Shown here piece by piece: positions 8,149 to 16,120 of a stretch of 25,537 nt of DNA. Numbering within the stretch: position 1 is the stretch's first letter; each line of letters begins with the position of its first letter. This DNA is from Candidatus Melainabacteria bacterium (GTDB taxonomy: Bacteria; Cyanobacteriota; Vampirovibrionia; Obscuribacterales; Obscuribacteraceae), in NCBI GenBank assembly GCA_003175915.1, contig PSRH01000224.1, forward strand, positions 1 through 25,537. Reading direction: 5' to 3'. Both the position numbers and the translations under genes were made by a program. The notes beneath the pieces were generated by a model, which made no database searches, was not told the DNA's origin, and worked only from the letters and a program-made list of their open reading frames with translations.

Positions 8149-9426
8149 ATGCGTATTGGATTTGGATTCCCAGTGGCTGTCGCCCTATTAGCGTCTTTGT
8201 TAGCTGGTCAGCAGATCAGCCTTGCGGGAGGCGCGTCGCGCAGAACGATCGTTCAAGGACATGTCCGCGCGTTTCACTCTCACCATCAATTTACGCAACC
8301 GAAACCGGTTCAGGCAGTACCGACGCTCAACGTGAGAGATTTTGGAGCTGTAGGTGATGGCGTTACGGATGACACCAATGCAATTCAAAACACATTTAAC
8401 GCTGCCCAAGCTGCTGGAAAAGGCGTGCTGTTTCCTGCCGGTATCTATCTGCACACCAGCACAATTACGGCCAACAGCATTCCTCTTTTCGGGGTTGGCG
8501 CAGCTAGTACCCTTCTGGCTAACAACCCCAGCAGTACTGCTTTGATTTTGACCGGCGTCTCACCTTCGATTCAAAACATGGTTGTTTCAAGCGTTCCGGC
8601 TAGCACTGGTATCATCGATATAACGCCGACCGATTCCACCCTTCTGGTGGACGCTGCGCAAGGATTTGTTGTGCAAAACATCACCATCGTTCAGGGCACC
8701 GGAAGGATAGGGATATACCTGCATCAAAGCGCAGTCGGCAACGTAAGTGCAGTGACGCTCAATGGTACCGGTGACCCGCAGGATTGGGGCATATTTATAA
8801 GCGGGTGTGCGAATACCTCCCTATTGGGAAATCTGTTGCTTAACGAAGGCTTGTCTATCACCACGGATACCCTTAACCCCACTACAAGCACTTCAATTGC
8901 CGTTATAGGAAATTCGATAAACACAAATGTGAATAACAATAATACGCGTGGCATAATCGTTGGCAATGGGCGCGTAAACGATTTTTATATAGCGCAAAAT
9001 CAAATCCAGTTAGGGGGTGCCGGATTTGCTTTGGAAGCCGCTGCCGGAGATGCCATTACGATCACGCAGAATGTCACCGATGGGGGCAGTTTCGGAATAT
9101 TTTTCGCTAACACAGGAAATTTCAATTCTATAACGCAAAATACGATACGCAACTGTTCAGGTCCTGCGATTGTGGTTCAGAGTCTAGGGGGTGCCGGCAA
9201 TTTGCCAATCATCGGTAATCAGTTCGGTGAATGCGGCCTGGGGGGTAGCGGTGCTGTAGTTTCTCTCAATCTGCATAATGGACCCGATGGAACTACTGTA
9301 CTGAACAATGTTTATGCAGGCCATCAGAACATGCTGACCTTTTTTGTTGTGAGCAATATCCACATAAACCTGTTTGCCGGCAACACGCAAACGCAAACAG
9401 CTCTGGCAAACATCATTCCGCCCTAA
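8149..9426 (+). CDS. Secreted beta-helix protein, Pectate_lyase_3-type (copy 2)
   Basis: 425 aa from the ATG at 8149, with GGGGGAG 7 bp upstream (a GTG lies one codon earlier). Signal peptide ending SLAGGAS, linker GHVRAFHSHH, NVRDFGAVGDGVTDDTNAIQ, FPAGIYLHT, a central ISGCANTSLLGN coil, GNQFGECG, and C-terminal NNVYAGHQN...AGNTQTQT. It has no promoter box of its own and lies 37 bp after copy 1, so cotranscription is likely. It differs from the others in its middle, with an Asn-rich stretch NTNVNNNNTRG, and in having isoleucine instead of threonine in FPAGTY. Confidence 0.85.
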   Translation: MRIGFGFPVAVALLASLLAGQQISLAGGASRRTIVQGHVRAFHSHHQFTQPKPVQAVPTLNVRDFGAVGDGVTDDTNAIQNTFNAAQAAGKGVLFPAGIYLHTSTITANSIPLFGVGAASTLLANNPSSTALILTGVSPSIQNMVVSSVPASTGIIDITPTDSTLLVDAAQGFVVQNITIVQGTGRIGIYLHQSAVGNVSAVTLNGTGDPQDWGIFISGCANTSLLGNLLLNEGLSITTDTLNPTTSTSIAVIGNSINTNVNNNNTRGIIVGNGRVNDFYIAQNQIQLGGAGFALEAAAGDAITITQNVTDGGSFGIFFANTGNFNSITQNTIRNCSGPAIVVQSLGGAGNLPIIGNQFGECGLGGSGAVVSLNLHNGPDGTTVLNNVYAGHQNMLTFFVVSNIHINLFAGNTQTQTALANIIPP

Positions 9427-9451
9427 TAAGTGTTCTTTGTACATAGCCACA

Positions 9452-9507
9452 GGCGGTATCGTATGTGGTGCACAAGCGAAAAGGGGTTGTCTTTCAATTT
9501 CCTTTCG
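9452..9507 (+). terminator. Intergenic hairpin cassette after copy 2
   Basis: The conserved block GGTATCGTATGTGGTGC (9455-9471) is followed by an imperfect stem built from CGAAAAGGGG... and ...TTTCCTTTCG (about 9477-9507). The same order occurs after copies 3 and 4. The position between a stop codon and the next promoter suggests termination or attenuation, but there is no strong T-run. Confidence 0.5.
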
Positions 9508-9520
9508 AGACTCAACTTTG

Positions 9521-9564
9521 GTGAGAATTTGTTCCAGCGACGAATTTGCTACTGCATATACAAT
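9521..9564 (+). promoter_or_regulatory. Predicted promoter of beta-helix copy 3
   Basis: GTGAGAATTTGTTCCAG at 9521-9537 and TATACAAT at 9557-9564, with the same 36-bp offset as before copies 1, 5 and 6. The leader from the -10 to the start codon is 47 bp and nearly identical to that of copy 4. Confidence 0.65.
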
Positions 9565-9611
9565 GGCTAGCTATTCTGGCTATAAAACGACTATTCAAAG
9601 AGGAGATTGTC

Positions 9612-10880
9612 ATGCGCTTCCGCCTTTGTTTGAATTTGGCTATCGCCATTCTGGTGTCATTGATTGGTGTTCAATCGGCGAGTTTTGCAGGAGCAGCCTC
9701 TCGTCAGGGATTCTTCACCGGGCACGTGCGGACATTTGGTTCTCACCATATTCGCATTCAGCAACCCGCACCAGTGCAAGCAGTCCCAACGGTCAACGTC
9801 AGGGATTTTGGTGCTACTGGAAACGGGGTGACAGATGATACTGGAGCGATCCAAAACGCAATTGCTGCTGCCCAGGCCGCTGGCAAAGGCGTGCTTTTCC
9901 CGGCCGGGAATTATCTGCATAACAACATTATCACTGCCAATGGCGTTGGTCTTTTCGGCGTTGGTGCAGCGAGTGTACTTGTCGCCGGTAGCACGACAAA
10001 TACAGCCGTGATTCTTACAGGCGTTAATCCGTCCATTCAGAATCTGGTGATCAACACGCAATTTGTTAGTACGGTGGGGCTCAATCCCGTTGATCCCAAT
10101 AAGCCTTGTTTAACGATTAAGGACAGTCAAGGCTTCGTCGTGCAGGGAATTGCGATTCTGCAGGGAAATGCACACACAGGCGTGTTGCTATTACAAAGTG
10201 CTGTTGGTCAGGTAAGCAGTGTGGCAATCTTTGGCGGTGGAGGGCCGGTTGATGATGGGATTCTCATGGACCGGTGCGCAAATGTTTCAATCGTTGGAAA
10301 CGCGATCAGTAACGTAGATGGAGGCATTTCCGTGGGACTTCTCGTTGGTTCCGTATCGCAATCCATTGCGGTAATGGGCAATGCAATCAGCTCTCACAGT
10401 TCTGCTATCCAGCTGTTCAATGTAAACATCGCCGATTGCGAACAAAATCAATTACAGGTTAGCTCCCCTGTTTCAACCGCCGTATTCGTGGGCGGCATTC
10501 TGAATAACTTCTCCGTTACAAATAACCTTGTTCTGAGCGCCGGAATTGGGATCAACATTCAGAATACCGCAGGCTCTGGAGGTGTCGTCACTCAAAATGT
10601 CATCCAGAATTGTGCTCAGGAGGGCATTGTTGATGTGACGGTTCCTTTTGGAGGAGGGGTGCAGTTGATAGGAAACAAGTTTGGCGAATGCGGTACAGTC
10701 AGTAATACACCGGTGATCCTCGTTAATGCGGGAGGCGGTCCTGACAGTGTTGTAGTGCTGAACAATGTCTATTCTGGGCATGCGAACCTGCTCACTTTCT
10801 TCATCTCGACAATTGGACACGTAAATGTCGTAAGTGGCAATGCGCAAACGCAAACGGTTCTGACGAACAACCTTCCATAA
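9612..10880 (+). CDS. Secreted beta-helix protein, Pectate_lyase_3-type (copy 3)
   Basis: 422 aa from the ATG at 9612, with AGAGGAG upstream. Signal peptide MRFRLCLNLAIAILVSLIG...SFAG, linker GHVRTFGSHH, NVRDFGATGNGVTDDTGAIQ, FPAGNYLHNN, MDRCANVSIVGN, GNKFGECG and the C-terminal NNVYSGHAN...SGNAQTQT module. The sequence is very close to copy 4 over the first two thirds, including the segment STVGLN.VDPNKPCLT, which these two share and copy 5 keeps in part (DPNKASL). An upstream in-frame start at 9546 would run through the promoter and bury the signal peptide, so it is not used. Confidence 0.86.
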   Translation: MRFRLCLNLAIAILVSLIGVQSASFAGAASRQGFFTGHVRTFGSHHIRIQQPAPVQAVPTVNVRDFGATGNGVTDDTGAIQNAIAAAQAAGKGVLFPAGNYLHNNIITANGVGLFGVGAASVLVAGSTTNTAVILTGVNPSIQNLVINTQFVSTVGLNPVDPNKPCLTIKDSQGFVVQGIAILQGNAHTGVLLLQSAVGQVSSVAIFGGGGPVDDGILMDRCANVSIVGNAISNVDGGISVGLLVGSVSQSIAVMGNAISSHSSAIQLFNVNIADCEQNQLQVSSPVSTAVFVGGILNNFSVTNNLVLSAGIGINIQNTAGSGGVVTQNVIQNCAQEGIVDVTVPFGGGVQLIGNKFGECGTVSNTPVILVNAGGGPDSVVVLNNVYSGHANLLTFFISTIGHVNVVSGNAQTQTVLTNNLP

Positions 10881-10907
10881 TTCGCATACTCGATTCCGTC
10901 TTTGTAA

Positions 10908-10971
10908 GGTGGTATCGTATACGGTGCCAAATCAAAAAGGGAATTGTTCTTCAATTCCCTTTGATTTGGCA
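10908..10971 (+). terminator. Intergenic block plus long stem-loop after copy 3
   Basis: The conserved block GGTATCGTATACGGTGCC (10911-10928) runs into a long hairpin: left arm from TGCCAAATC to GGGAATT (10925-10945), loop GTTCTTC, right arm AATTCCC...GATTTGGCA (10953-10971). The arms pair over 19 bp with a 2-nt A bulge. Only a short TTT follows before the next promoter box. It is near-symmetrical and could terminate either strand or protect the mRNA 3' end. Confidence 0.6.
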
Positions 10972-10974
10972 TTT

Positions 10975-11017
10975 GTGAGAAATTGTTCTAGCGATGAGCT
11001 CCTTTTGTATATACAAT
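10975..11017 (+). promoter_or_regulatory. Predicted promoter of beta-helix copy 4
   Basis: GTGAGAAATTGTTCTAG at 10975-10991 and TATACAAT at 11010-11017. The offset is 35 bp here, one less than in the other copies. The box begins 4 bp after the stem-loop of the preceding gene. Confidence 0.65.
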
Positions 11018-11064
11018 GGCTAGCCACTGTGGCTATAAAACGACTAATCAAAGAGGAGATTGTC

Positions 11065-12327
11065 ATGCGCTTCCGGCTTTGTTTGAATTTGGCTATTGCC
11101 ATTCTGGTGTCATTGATTGGTGTTCAATCGGCGAGTTTTGCAGGCGCCGCCTCTCGCCAGGGACTCATCTCCGGGCACGTGCGGACATTCGGCTCCCATC
11201 ATTTCCGGATTCCACAACCAGCGCCGGTTCAAGCAGTCCCTACTGTCAACGTCAGGGACTTCGGTGCTACTGGCAACGGTGTGACGGACGATACCGGAGC
11301 GATCCAAAACGCAATTGCCGCCGCCCAGGCCAGTGGCAAGGGCGTCCTTTTCCCCGCTGGAACCTATCTGCATAACAATATAATCACTGCCAATGGTGTT
11401 GGTCTTTTTGGAGTTGGAGGAGCGAGTGTACTTCTGGCCGGTAGCCAGACAAATACTGCTGTGATTCTTACAGGCGTTAATCCGTCAATTCAAAATCTGG
11501 TAATCAATACGCAGTTTGTCAGTACGGTGGGGCTCAATTCTGTTGATCCCAATAAGCCTTGTTTAACGGTTAAGGACAGTCAAGGCTTTGTTGTGCAGGG
11601 AATTACGATTCTTCAGGGAAATGCACACACAGGCGTGTTGCTATTACAAAGTGCTGTTGGTCAAGTAAGCGGAGTGGCAATCTTTGGCGGTGGAGGGCCG
11701 GTTGATGCCGGGATTCTTATGGACCGGTGCGCAAATGTTTCGCTCGTTGGAAACTCGATGAGTAACTTAGAAATAGGCATTACTGTGGGACTTGTCGGTG
11801 GTACCGTATCGCAATCCATCGCGATAATAGGCAATGCACTCAGCGCTCATAGTACTGGTATCGTGATCACCTCTCTAAACATCGTTGATTGCGAACAAAA
11901 TCAAATACAGCTTAGCTCCCCTATTGCAAACGCCATATTTGTGGCGGCCACTACGAATACCTACTCCATTACAAATAACCATGTTCTGAACGCCGGAATT
12001 GGGATCAATGTTCAGACCAGCGGTGGAGGTGTGGTCACTCAAAATGTCATCCAGAATTGCGCTATGGAGGGTGTCGTTGTTGCCACGGTTCTTCCGGGAG
12101 GAGGAGCGCAGGTAATAGGAAACCTGTTTGGCGAATGCGGTCTAATCAGTGGTACACCTGTGATTCAGGTTGTTCCGACAGGTGGTCCTGACAGTGTTGT
12201 AGTGCTGAACAATGTCTATGCTGGGCATGCCAACATGCTCTCTCATTTCATTTTCTGTACCGGGCACGTAAATGTTGTCAGCGGCAATGCGCAAACGCAA
12301 ACGGTGCTAGATATCGTAATTCCATAA
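11065..12327 (+). CDS. Secreted beta-helix protein, Pectate_lyase_3-type (copy 4)
   Basis: 420 aa from the ATG at 11065, with AGAGGAG upstream. The signal peptide is identical to that of copy 3, followed by linker GHVRTFGSHH, NVRDFGATGNGVTDDTGAIQ, FPAGTYLHNN, MDRCANVSLVGN, GNLFGECG and C-terminal NNVYAGHAN...SGNAQTQT. The frame is open far upstream (to 10909), but that would translate the promoter region. The difference from copy 3 is concentrated in the central coils (about residues 225-300) and near the end. This supports recent duplication followed by divergence of the middle. Confidence 0.86.
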   Translation: MRFRLCLNLAIAILVSLIGVQSASFAGAASRQGLISGHVRTFGSHHFRIPQPAPVQAVPTVNVRDFGATGNGVTDDTGAIQNAIAAAQASGKGVLFPAGTYLHNNIITANGVGLFGVGGASVLLAGSQTNTAVILTGVNPSIQNLVINTQFVSTVGLNSVDPNKPCLTVKDSQGFVVQGITILQGNAHTGVLLLQSAVGQVSGVAIFGGGGPVDAGILMDRCANVSLVGNSMSNLEIGITVGLVGGTVSQSIAIIGNALSAHSTGIVITSLNIVDCEQNQIQLSSPIANAIFVAATTNTYSITNNHVLNAGIGINVQTSGGGVVTQNVIQNCAMEGVVVATVLPGGGAQVIGNLFGECGLISGTPVIQVVPTGGPDSVVVLNNVYAGHANMLSHFIFCTGHVNVVSGNAQTQTVLDIVIP

Positions 12328-12363
12328 TAACTTGATTCGCATACTCGATACCTGTTCATATTG

Positions 12364-12418
12364 GGCGGTATCGTATACGGTGCCAAACTAGAAAGGGAAT
12401 TCTCTTAAATTCCCTTTC
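12364..12418 (+). terminator. Intergenic block plus stem-loop after copy 4
   Basis: The conserved block ending GGTATCGTATACGGTGCC (12367-12384) is followed by a perfect 11-bp stem GAAAGGGAATT / AATTCCCTTTC (12391-12401 and 12408-12418) with loop CTCTTA. A short TTTT occurs about ten bases later. The AAAGGGAATT stem is shared with the hairpin after copy 3. Confidence 0.6.
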
Positions 12419-12431
12419 CGGGTGCGCTTTT

Positions 12432-12475
12432 GTGAGAATTTCTTTCAAGCGGTCTCAATCTGTCCCCGATAGAAT
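12432..12475 (+). promoter_or_regulatory. Predicted promoter of beta-helix copy 5
   Basis: GTGAGAATTTCTTTCAAG starts at 12432, and the -10-like GATAGAAT lies at 12468-12475, exactly 36 bp after the box start. The spacer sequence has diverged, but the box, the spacing and a TAGAAT -10 are kept. This supports function for those elements. Confidence 0.6.
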
Positions 12476-12525
12476 AGCTGGCTGTTCAAGGCCCGAAACG
12501 CCTATGTTTATTAGGGGAGGTTTGT

Positions 12526-13788
12526 ATGCGTGTTCGACATACTTTGGTCGCGGCTGCCGTCGCGATGGCGTCTTTAGTTGGTTTTCAATCGATTAGCTTT
12601 GCCGGTGCTGCTTCTCGACAAGGATTCATATCAGGGCACGTGCGCTCGTTCGGTTCGCATCATTTACGAATTCAACAACCCCCGCCGGTTCAAGCAGCCC
12701 CTATGGTCAATGTCCGCGATTTCGGTGCAACCGGTAATGGAGTGACCGACGATACGGCAGCTATACAAAATGCTATCAATGCTGCCCACGCTAGCGGTGA
12801 GGGAGTATTCTTTCCGGCTGGTACTTATCTTCACACCAACGTAATTACTGCCAACGGGGTGAGCCTTGTGGGGGCTGGGGGAGGTAGCACTCTCTTGGCA
12901 AACAATCAAAACGCTTCCGCCGTCATACTGACAGGTGTTTCGCCGTCGATTCAGAATCTCGTAATCAATTCGGTGCCTGCTGGTGCAAATGCTCTTTTCT
13001 TTACCGATCCCAACAAAGCAAGTCTAGCCGTTGTTGGCGGCCAGAATTTTGTCGTTCAGGGCATAACCATTGTCCAAGGAATGGGAAGGCCAGGAGTGTT
13101 CCTTCAGCAAAGTGCGATCGGGCAGGTTAGCAGCGTTAGCTTCGATGGCTCAAGCCAAAACCTCGATGTTGGCGTCATTGTGGACGGCTGTTCTAATGTT
13201 TCTATCGTTGGTAACTTGTTTCAAGGTGAGTCTACTGGCGTGCAAGCCGGAGGCATTTCCAATTTTATTCCGCAATCGATAGCGATAATAGGAAATTCGG
13301 TTGTCTCGAGTGGTGTGGGCATTTCAGTTACCGGTATAAATATTGTCGACGTTGACCAGAACCAGATTCAGATAACTCTCAATGGAAATCCTCTCTCAAT
13401 GGCCGGCTGCAACAACTACTCCATCACCCGCAATGTTACATCGGGAGGCAATACCGGCATAACCGTTACAGGCGGAGGCGGTTTTTCGGGCGTCATATCT
13501 CAAAATGTCATACGAAACTGTGTGCAAACCGGAGCCGTGATCATAACAAACATCGGTGGTGGGGGTGTTCAATTCGTTGGTAATCAATTCGGTGAGTGCG
13601 GGACACAATCTCTAGCTGCCGTCATTGACATGACACCCCTGGGGGGACCGGACAGCGTAGTGCTTCTGAACAATGTCTATCAGGGACACCAGAACCAGCT
13701 TTTATTCTTCATTCGCAGCCTGCTCCATGTGAATGTTGTAAGTGGCAATGCGCAGACACAGACCGCATTACCGAACAGCCTTCCCTAA
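12526..13788 (+). CDS. Secreted beta-helix protein, Pectate_lyase_3-type (copy 5)
   Basis: 420 aa from the ATG at 12526, with GGGGAGG upstream. Signal peptide MRVRHTLVAAAVAMASLVG...SFAG, linker GHVRSFGSHH, NVRDFGATGNGVTDDTAAIQ, FPAGTYLHTN, VDGCSNVSIVGNLF, GNQFGECG and C-terminal NNVYQGHQN...SGNAQTQT. The N-terminal half resembles copies 3 and 4, whereas the middle resembles copy 1 (CNNYS.TRN). It is followed by a strong terminator and is convergent with the kinase gene. Confidence 0.86.
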   Translation: MRVRHTLVAAAVAMASLVGFQSISFAGAASRQGFISGHVRSFGSHHLRIQQPPPVQAAPMVNVRDFGATGNGVTDDTAAIQNAINAAHASGEGVFFPAGTYLHTNVITANGVSLVGAGGGSTLLANNQNASAVILTGVSPSIQNLVINSVPAGANALFFTDPNKASLAVVGGQNFVVQGITIVQGMGRPGVFLQQSAIGQVSSVSFDGSSQNLDVGVIVDGCSNVSIVGNLFQGESTGVQAGGISNFIPQSIAIIGNSVVSSGVGISVTGINIVDVDQNQIQITLNGNPLSMAGCNNYSITRNVTSGGNTGITVTGGGGFSGVISQNVIRNCVQTGAVIITNIGGGGVQFVGNQFGECGTQSLAAVIDMTPLGGPDSVVLLNNVYQGHQNQLLFFIRSLLHVNVVSGNAQTQTALPNSLP

Positions 13789-13811
13789 GGACCATAAGTG
13801 CGAATAAGATT

Positions 13812-13839
13812 GGGGTGCCATATACGGTGCCCCTTTTTA
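13812..13839 (+). terminator. Rho-independent terminator after copy 5
   Basis: GGGGTGCC-ATATAC-GGTGCCCC (8 pairs, with G-T wobbles) followed directly by TTTTTA. It contains the ATACGGTGCC half of the array's intergenic block, which suggests those blocks descend from a terminator stem. Located between convergent copy 5 and the kinase. Confidence 0.8.
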
Positions 13840-13964
13840 TGTCCGGCGAATTGATGAAATTGAGCCCTGGCGTGCTCTTCAATGAGTGCAACGGATAACG
13901 CCTTTGAGGGCACTTTCGGCGTAAATGGTGCGGGTCTATTGTCAGTTAAAATGTTGTGCGATAG

Positions 13965-15914
13965 CTAGTCGAGTTTCTGCTGCTTTTCGAGAGCCTTTGC
14001 TTCGTCAAACAATTGTTCTGCTTTTTGCTTGTCCCCGGTTTGTGCATAATAGTCAGCATAGCTATTCAAGCATTGAACATTCAAGTAAGTGTCGGTTGGA
14101 TAGTACTTTTTGGCCTTTGCCAGTGCTGTTTCTAGTTCTGGTTTTGCTAGTTCAAATCGATTCTCGTCACGATCAAATTGTCCCAACTGCAAAGTAGCTG
14201 CGATTGTTGACCTGTCATTGTTGCCCTTTGCGTCGGCAAAGATGGAGCGAGCCTCCACAAGAAGCTGGCGCACGTTATAAGTTTGCTGCTGTCGTAAGTA
14301 GCAATCAGCTAGATACTTGTCGAAGTCGGCGATGAGTGGGTGTCGCGGCCCAAGCAAACTTGTATAGACAGCTTTTGCACGGCTGAGCAGAGTCTCTTCT
14401 TCCTGATCGAAGCCATATCCGGATAGCCCTTTTGCTGCGTGAATGATTCTTGGGGCAATTAGCTCTGCTAAGACCTTGTTTACTGCTGTTGATGCCTCTG
14501 ATTTTCCATTTGTCAGCTCGTCAATTTCGGATAATTCGGCGTGATATTCACTTTTTATGATCTCTTCGCGTAGCTCAGTGATTTTTTTGTTAACTGCTTC
14601 GAATTCATCAAAATTCCTAGACTGCTTGTACAGTTGACGCTGTAATTGGCGTGCGGTTAGGAGTCTGCCTCGATTATTGAACCATTCTCTGGCTTGCTTC
14701 TCCGCATTCGAACTGACAATTTGGGCTAGATTGTACATTTTGGCTCTGATCAGTGTCTGAGAAAGGGTGGTTTCCGAATTCCAAATCGTTTTTTGAAACA
14801 CTGTACCCTTGTCATTATCCGGACCTTGATCGATCAGCTCGTAAAGCAAAACTACTGAGACTATCCCCAAGAGCAGGAAGAAGCCCAACCGGAAGATACG
14901 AAACTGCAAGCGTGTTCTGAGCGGATGTTCAACAGCTTTGACGGCAAGCGATCCCGTATCTGGAGCTACCTCAGGTAGATCGGCAAGCAGTTCAGCGGCC
15001 GATTGATAGCGATCTTCGGGCAACTTTTCCAAACAGCGGAAGACCGCTGCTTCCAGATTTTCGTCTATCGATAATTGAGGAGCGACCAGCTTGAACGATC
15101 TGGGTGTTTCATGGATATGCTTGGACATTGCATCAAATTCGGTAATGCCGGTGATTGGCAGTTCACCCGTCAGTGAGTAATACATGACGCAACCAAGCGA
15201 ATAAATATCTGAGCGGGCATCAAGCGGCTTGGCTGTACACTGCTCAGGGCTCATGAACAGCGGGCTGCCGACTACCTGACCAGTCTGGGTCAATTGCATG
15301 CGTCCTTCTTCATTCTGGTGCATCATTTTGGCAACGCCAAAATCAACGATCTTTGCGATCTCCCGGTTTTTTTCGTCCTTAATCAGACAAATGTTGCTTG
15401 GCTTTAAATCGCGATGAACGATGCCTTTCTCGTGCGCGTGCTGTAAGCCCTCACAAACTTGCCGAAATATGCGAACGCCCCTTTTCTCGCTAATATGACC
15501 TCCTTCAGCTTCGAGGGCTTCATGGAGAGTGGTCCCATCCAGATAGTCCATGACGAGAAAAGGCTGGATATCGTCGACGATGCCAAAATCGTAGACGTTT
15601 ACTATATTGGGGTGGGAAAGCAAGCTGACAGCCTGAGCTTCGTTCTTGAATCGTTCCAGTGACATCACATCGCTGATCATGTTCGAACGCAAAAGTTTGA
15701 GAGCGACAATGCGATCCATAAAGCGATGCCGTGCCTTGAAGACAATGCTCATGCCGCCCTCTCCGAGTATCGAGATAATCTCGTATCGGTCAGCAAATAT
15801 TTGGCCAATCGAAGGCGGTGCTGGCATTGGCTTCAGTTCAGCACCATCGTATGGGCAGGTCTTAAAAAATTCACCGACCTGGGCACGACATTTGCTGCAA
15901 AACTGTGCCGGCAC
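13965..15914 (-). CDS. Zinc-ribbon Ser/Thr protein kinase with membrane segment and TPR C-terminus
   Basis: 649 aa, GTG start at 15914 with GAGGAAG 8 bp upstream. Seen: N-terminal zinc-ribbon-like CSKC...CPYDG (Cys 6, 9 and 20; the fourth ligand is replaced or absent). The Hanks-type kinase domain spans about 44-315, with glycine loop GEGGMS (51-56), VALK (Lys73), HRDLKPSN (Asp169), DFG (191-193) and SPEQ in place of APE (222-225), all consistent with an active kinase. One membrane segment at about 341-360 is followed by a helical TPR-like region with ARSIFADA, LELAKPELETALAKAKKYYP and AEQLFDEAKALEKQ. Predicted topology is cytoplasmic kinase and external TPR sensor/adaptor domain. It lies on the opposite strand inside the beta-helix array, convergent with copy 5 and divergent from copy 6. 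Confidence 0.93.
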   Translation of the reverse strand: MPAQFCSKCRAQVGEFFKTCPYDGAELKPMPAPPSIGQIFADRYEIISILGEGGMSIVFKARHRFMDRIVALKLLRSNMISDVMSLERFKNEAQAVSLLSHPNIVNVYDFGIVDDIQPFLVMDYLDGTTLHEALEAEGGHISEKRGVRIFRQVCEGLQHAHEKGIVHRDLKPSNICLIKDEKNREIAKIVDFGVAKMMHQNEEGRMQLTQTGQVVGSPLFMSPEQCTAKPLDARSDIYSLGCVMYYSLTGELPITGITEFDAMSKHIHETPRSFKLVAPQLSIDENLEAAVFRCLEKLPEDRYQSAAELLADLPEVAPDTGSLAVKAVEHPLRTRLQFRIFRLGFFLLLGIVSVVLLYELIDQGPDNDKGTVFQKTIWNSETTLSQTLIRAKMYNLAQIVSSNAEKQAREWFNNRGRLLTARQLQRQLYKQSRNFDEFEAVNKKITELREEIIKSEYHAELSEIDELTNGKSEASTAVNKVLAELIAPRIIHAAKGLSGYGFDQEEETLLSRAKAVYTSLLGPRHPLIADFDKYLADCYLRQQQTYNVRQLLVEARSIFADAKGNNDRSTIAATLQLGQFDRDENRFELAKPELETALAKAKKYYPTDTYLNVQCLNSYADYYAQTGDKQKAEQLFDEAKALEKQQKLD

Positions 15915-16029
15915 GCCTAAAACTTCCTCGCCAAGCTTATCTTTGAAGACGCGAATGTCTTCCGCCCATATGCTAGCACCCTACCATCGTGGCAAACGCT
16001 CGAAGTCAAGTAAAGCTGGAAGCCCTTAG

Positions 16030-16073
16030 GTGAGAATTCTTCCAGGTGACACTAGTGCTATCGCATATACAAT
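16030..16073 (+). promoter_or_regulatory. Predicted promoter of beta-helix copy 6
   Basis: GTGAGAATTCTTCCAG at 16030-16045 and TATACAAT at 16066-16073, a 36-bp offset. It lies in the 206-bp divergent region between the kinase and copy 6. The promoter cassette is therefore conserved although the upstream neighbour is not a family member. Confidence 0.65.
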
Positions 16074-16120
16074 ATCTGTCCGTTTGCGGTTGAGTCTGCA
16101 TATTCGAAGAGGGAGTTGTC

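Noticed and set aside
9546..9611. Upstream start for beta-helix copy 3
   Set aside because: The extension translates the conserved promoter/leader; the internal ATG has AGAGGAG and a proper signal peptide.
10473..10853. Minus-strand open frame inside beta-helix copy 3
   Set aside because: Shadow of the repeat-rich coding sequence; no start context and no family resemblance.
10909..11064. Upstream start for beta-helix copy 4
   Set aside because: The 52-codon extension covers the hairpin and promoter elements and would bury the signal peptide.
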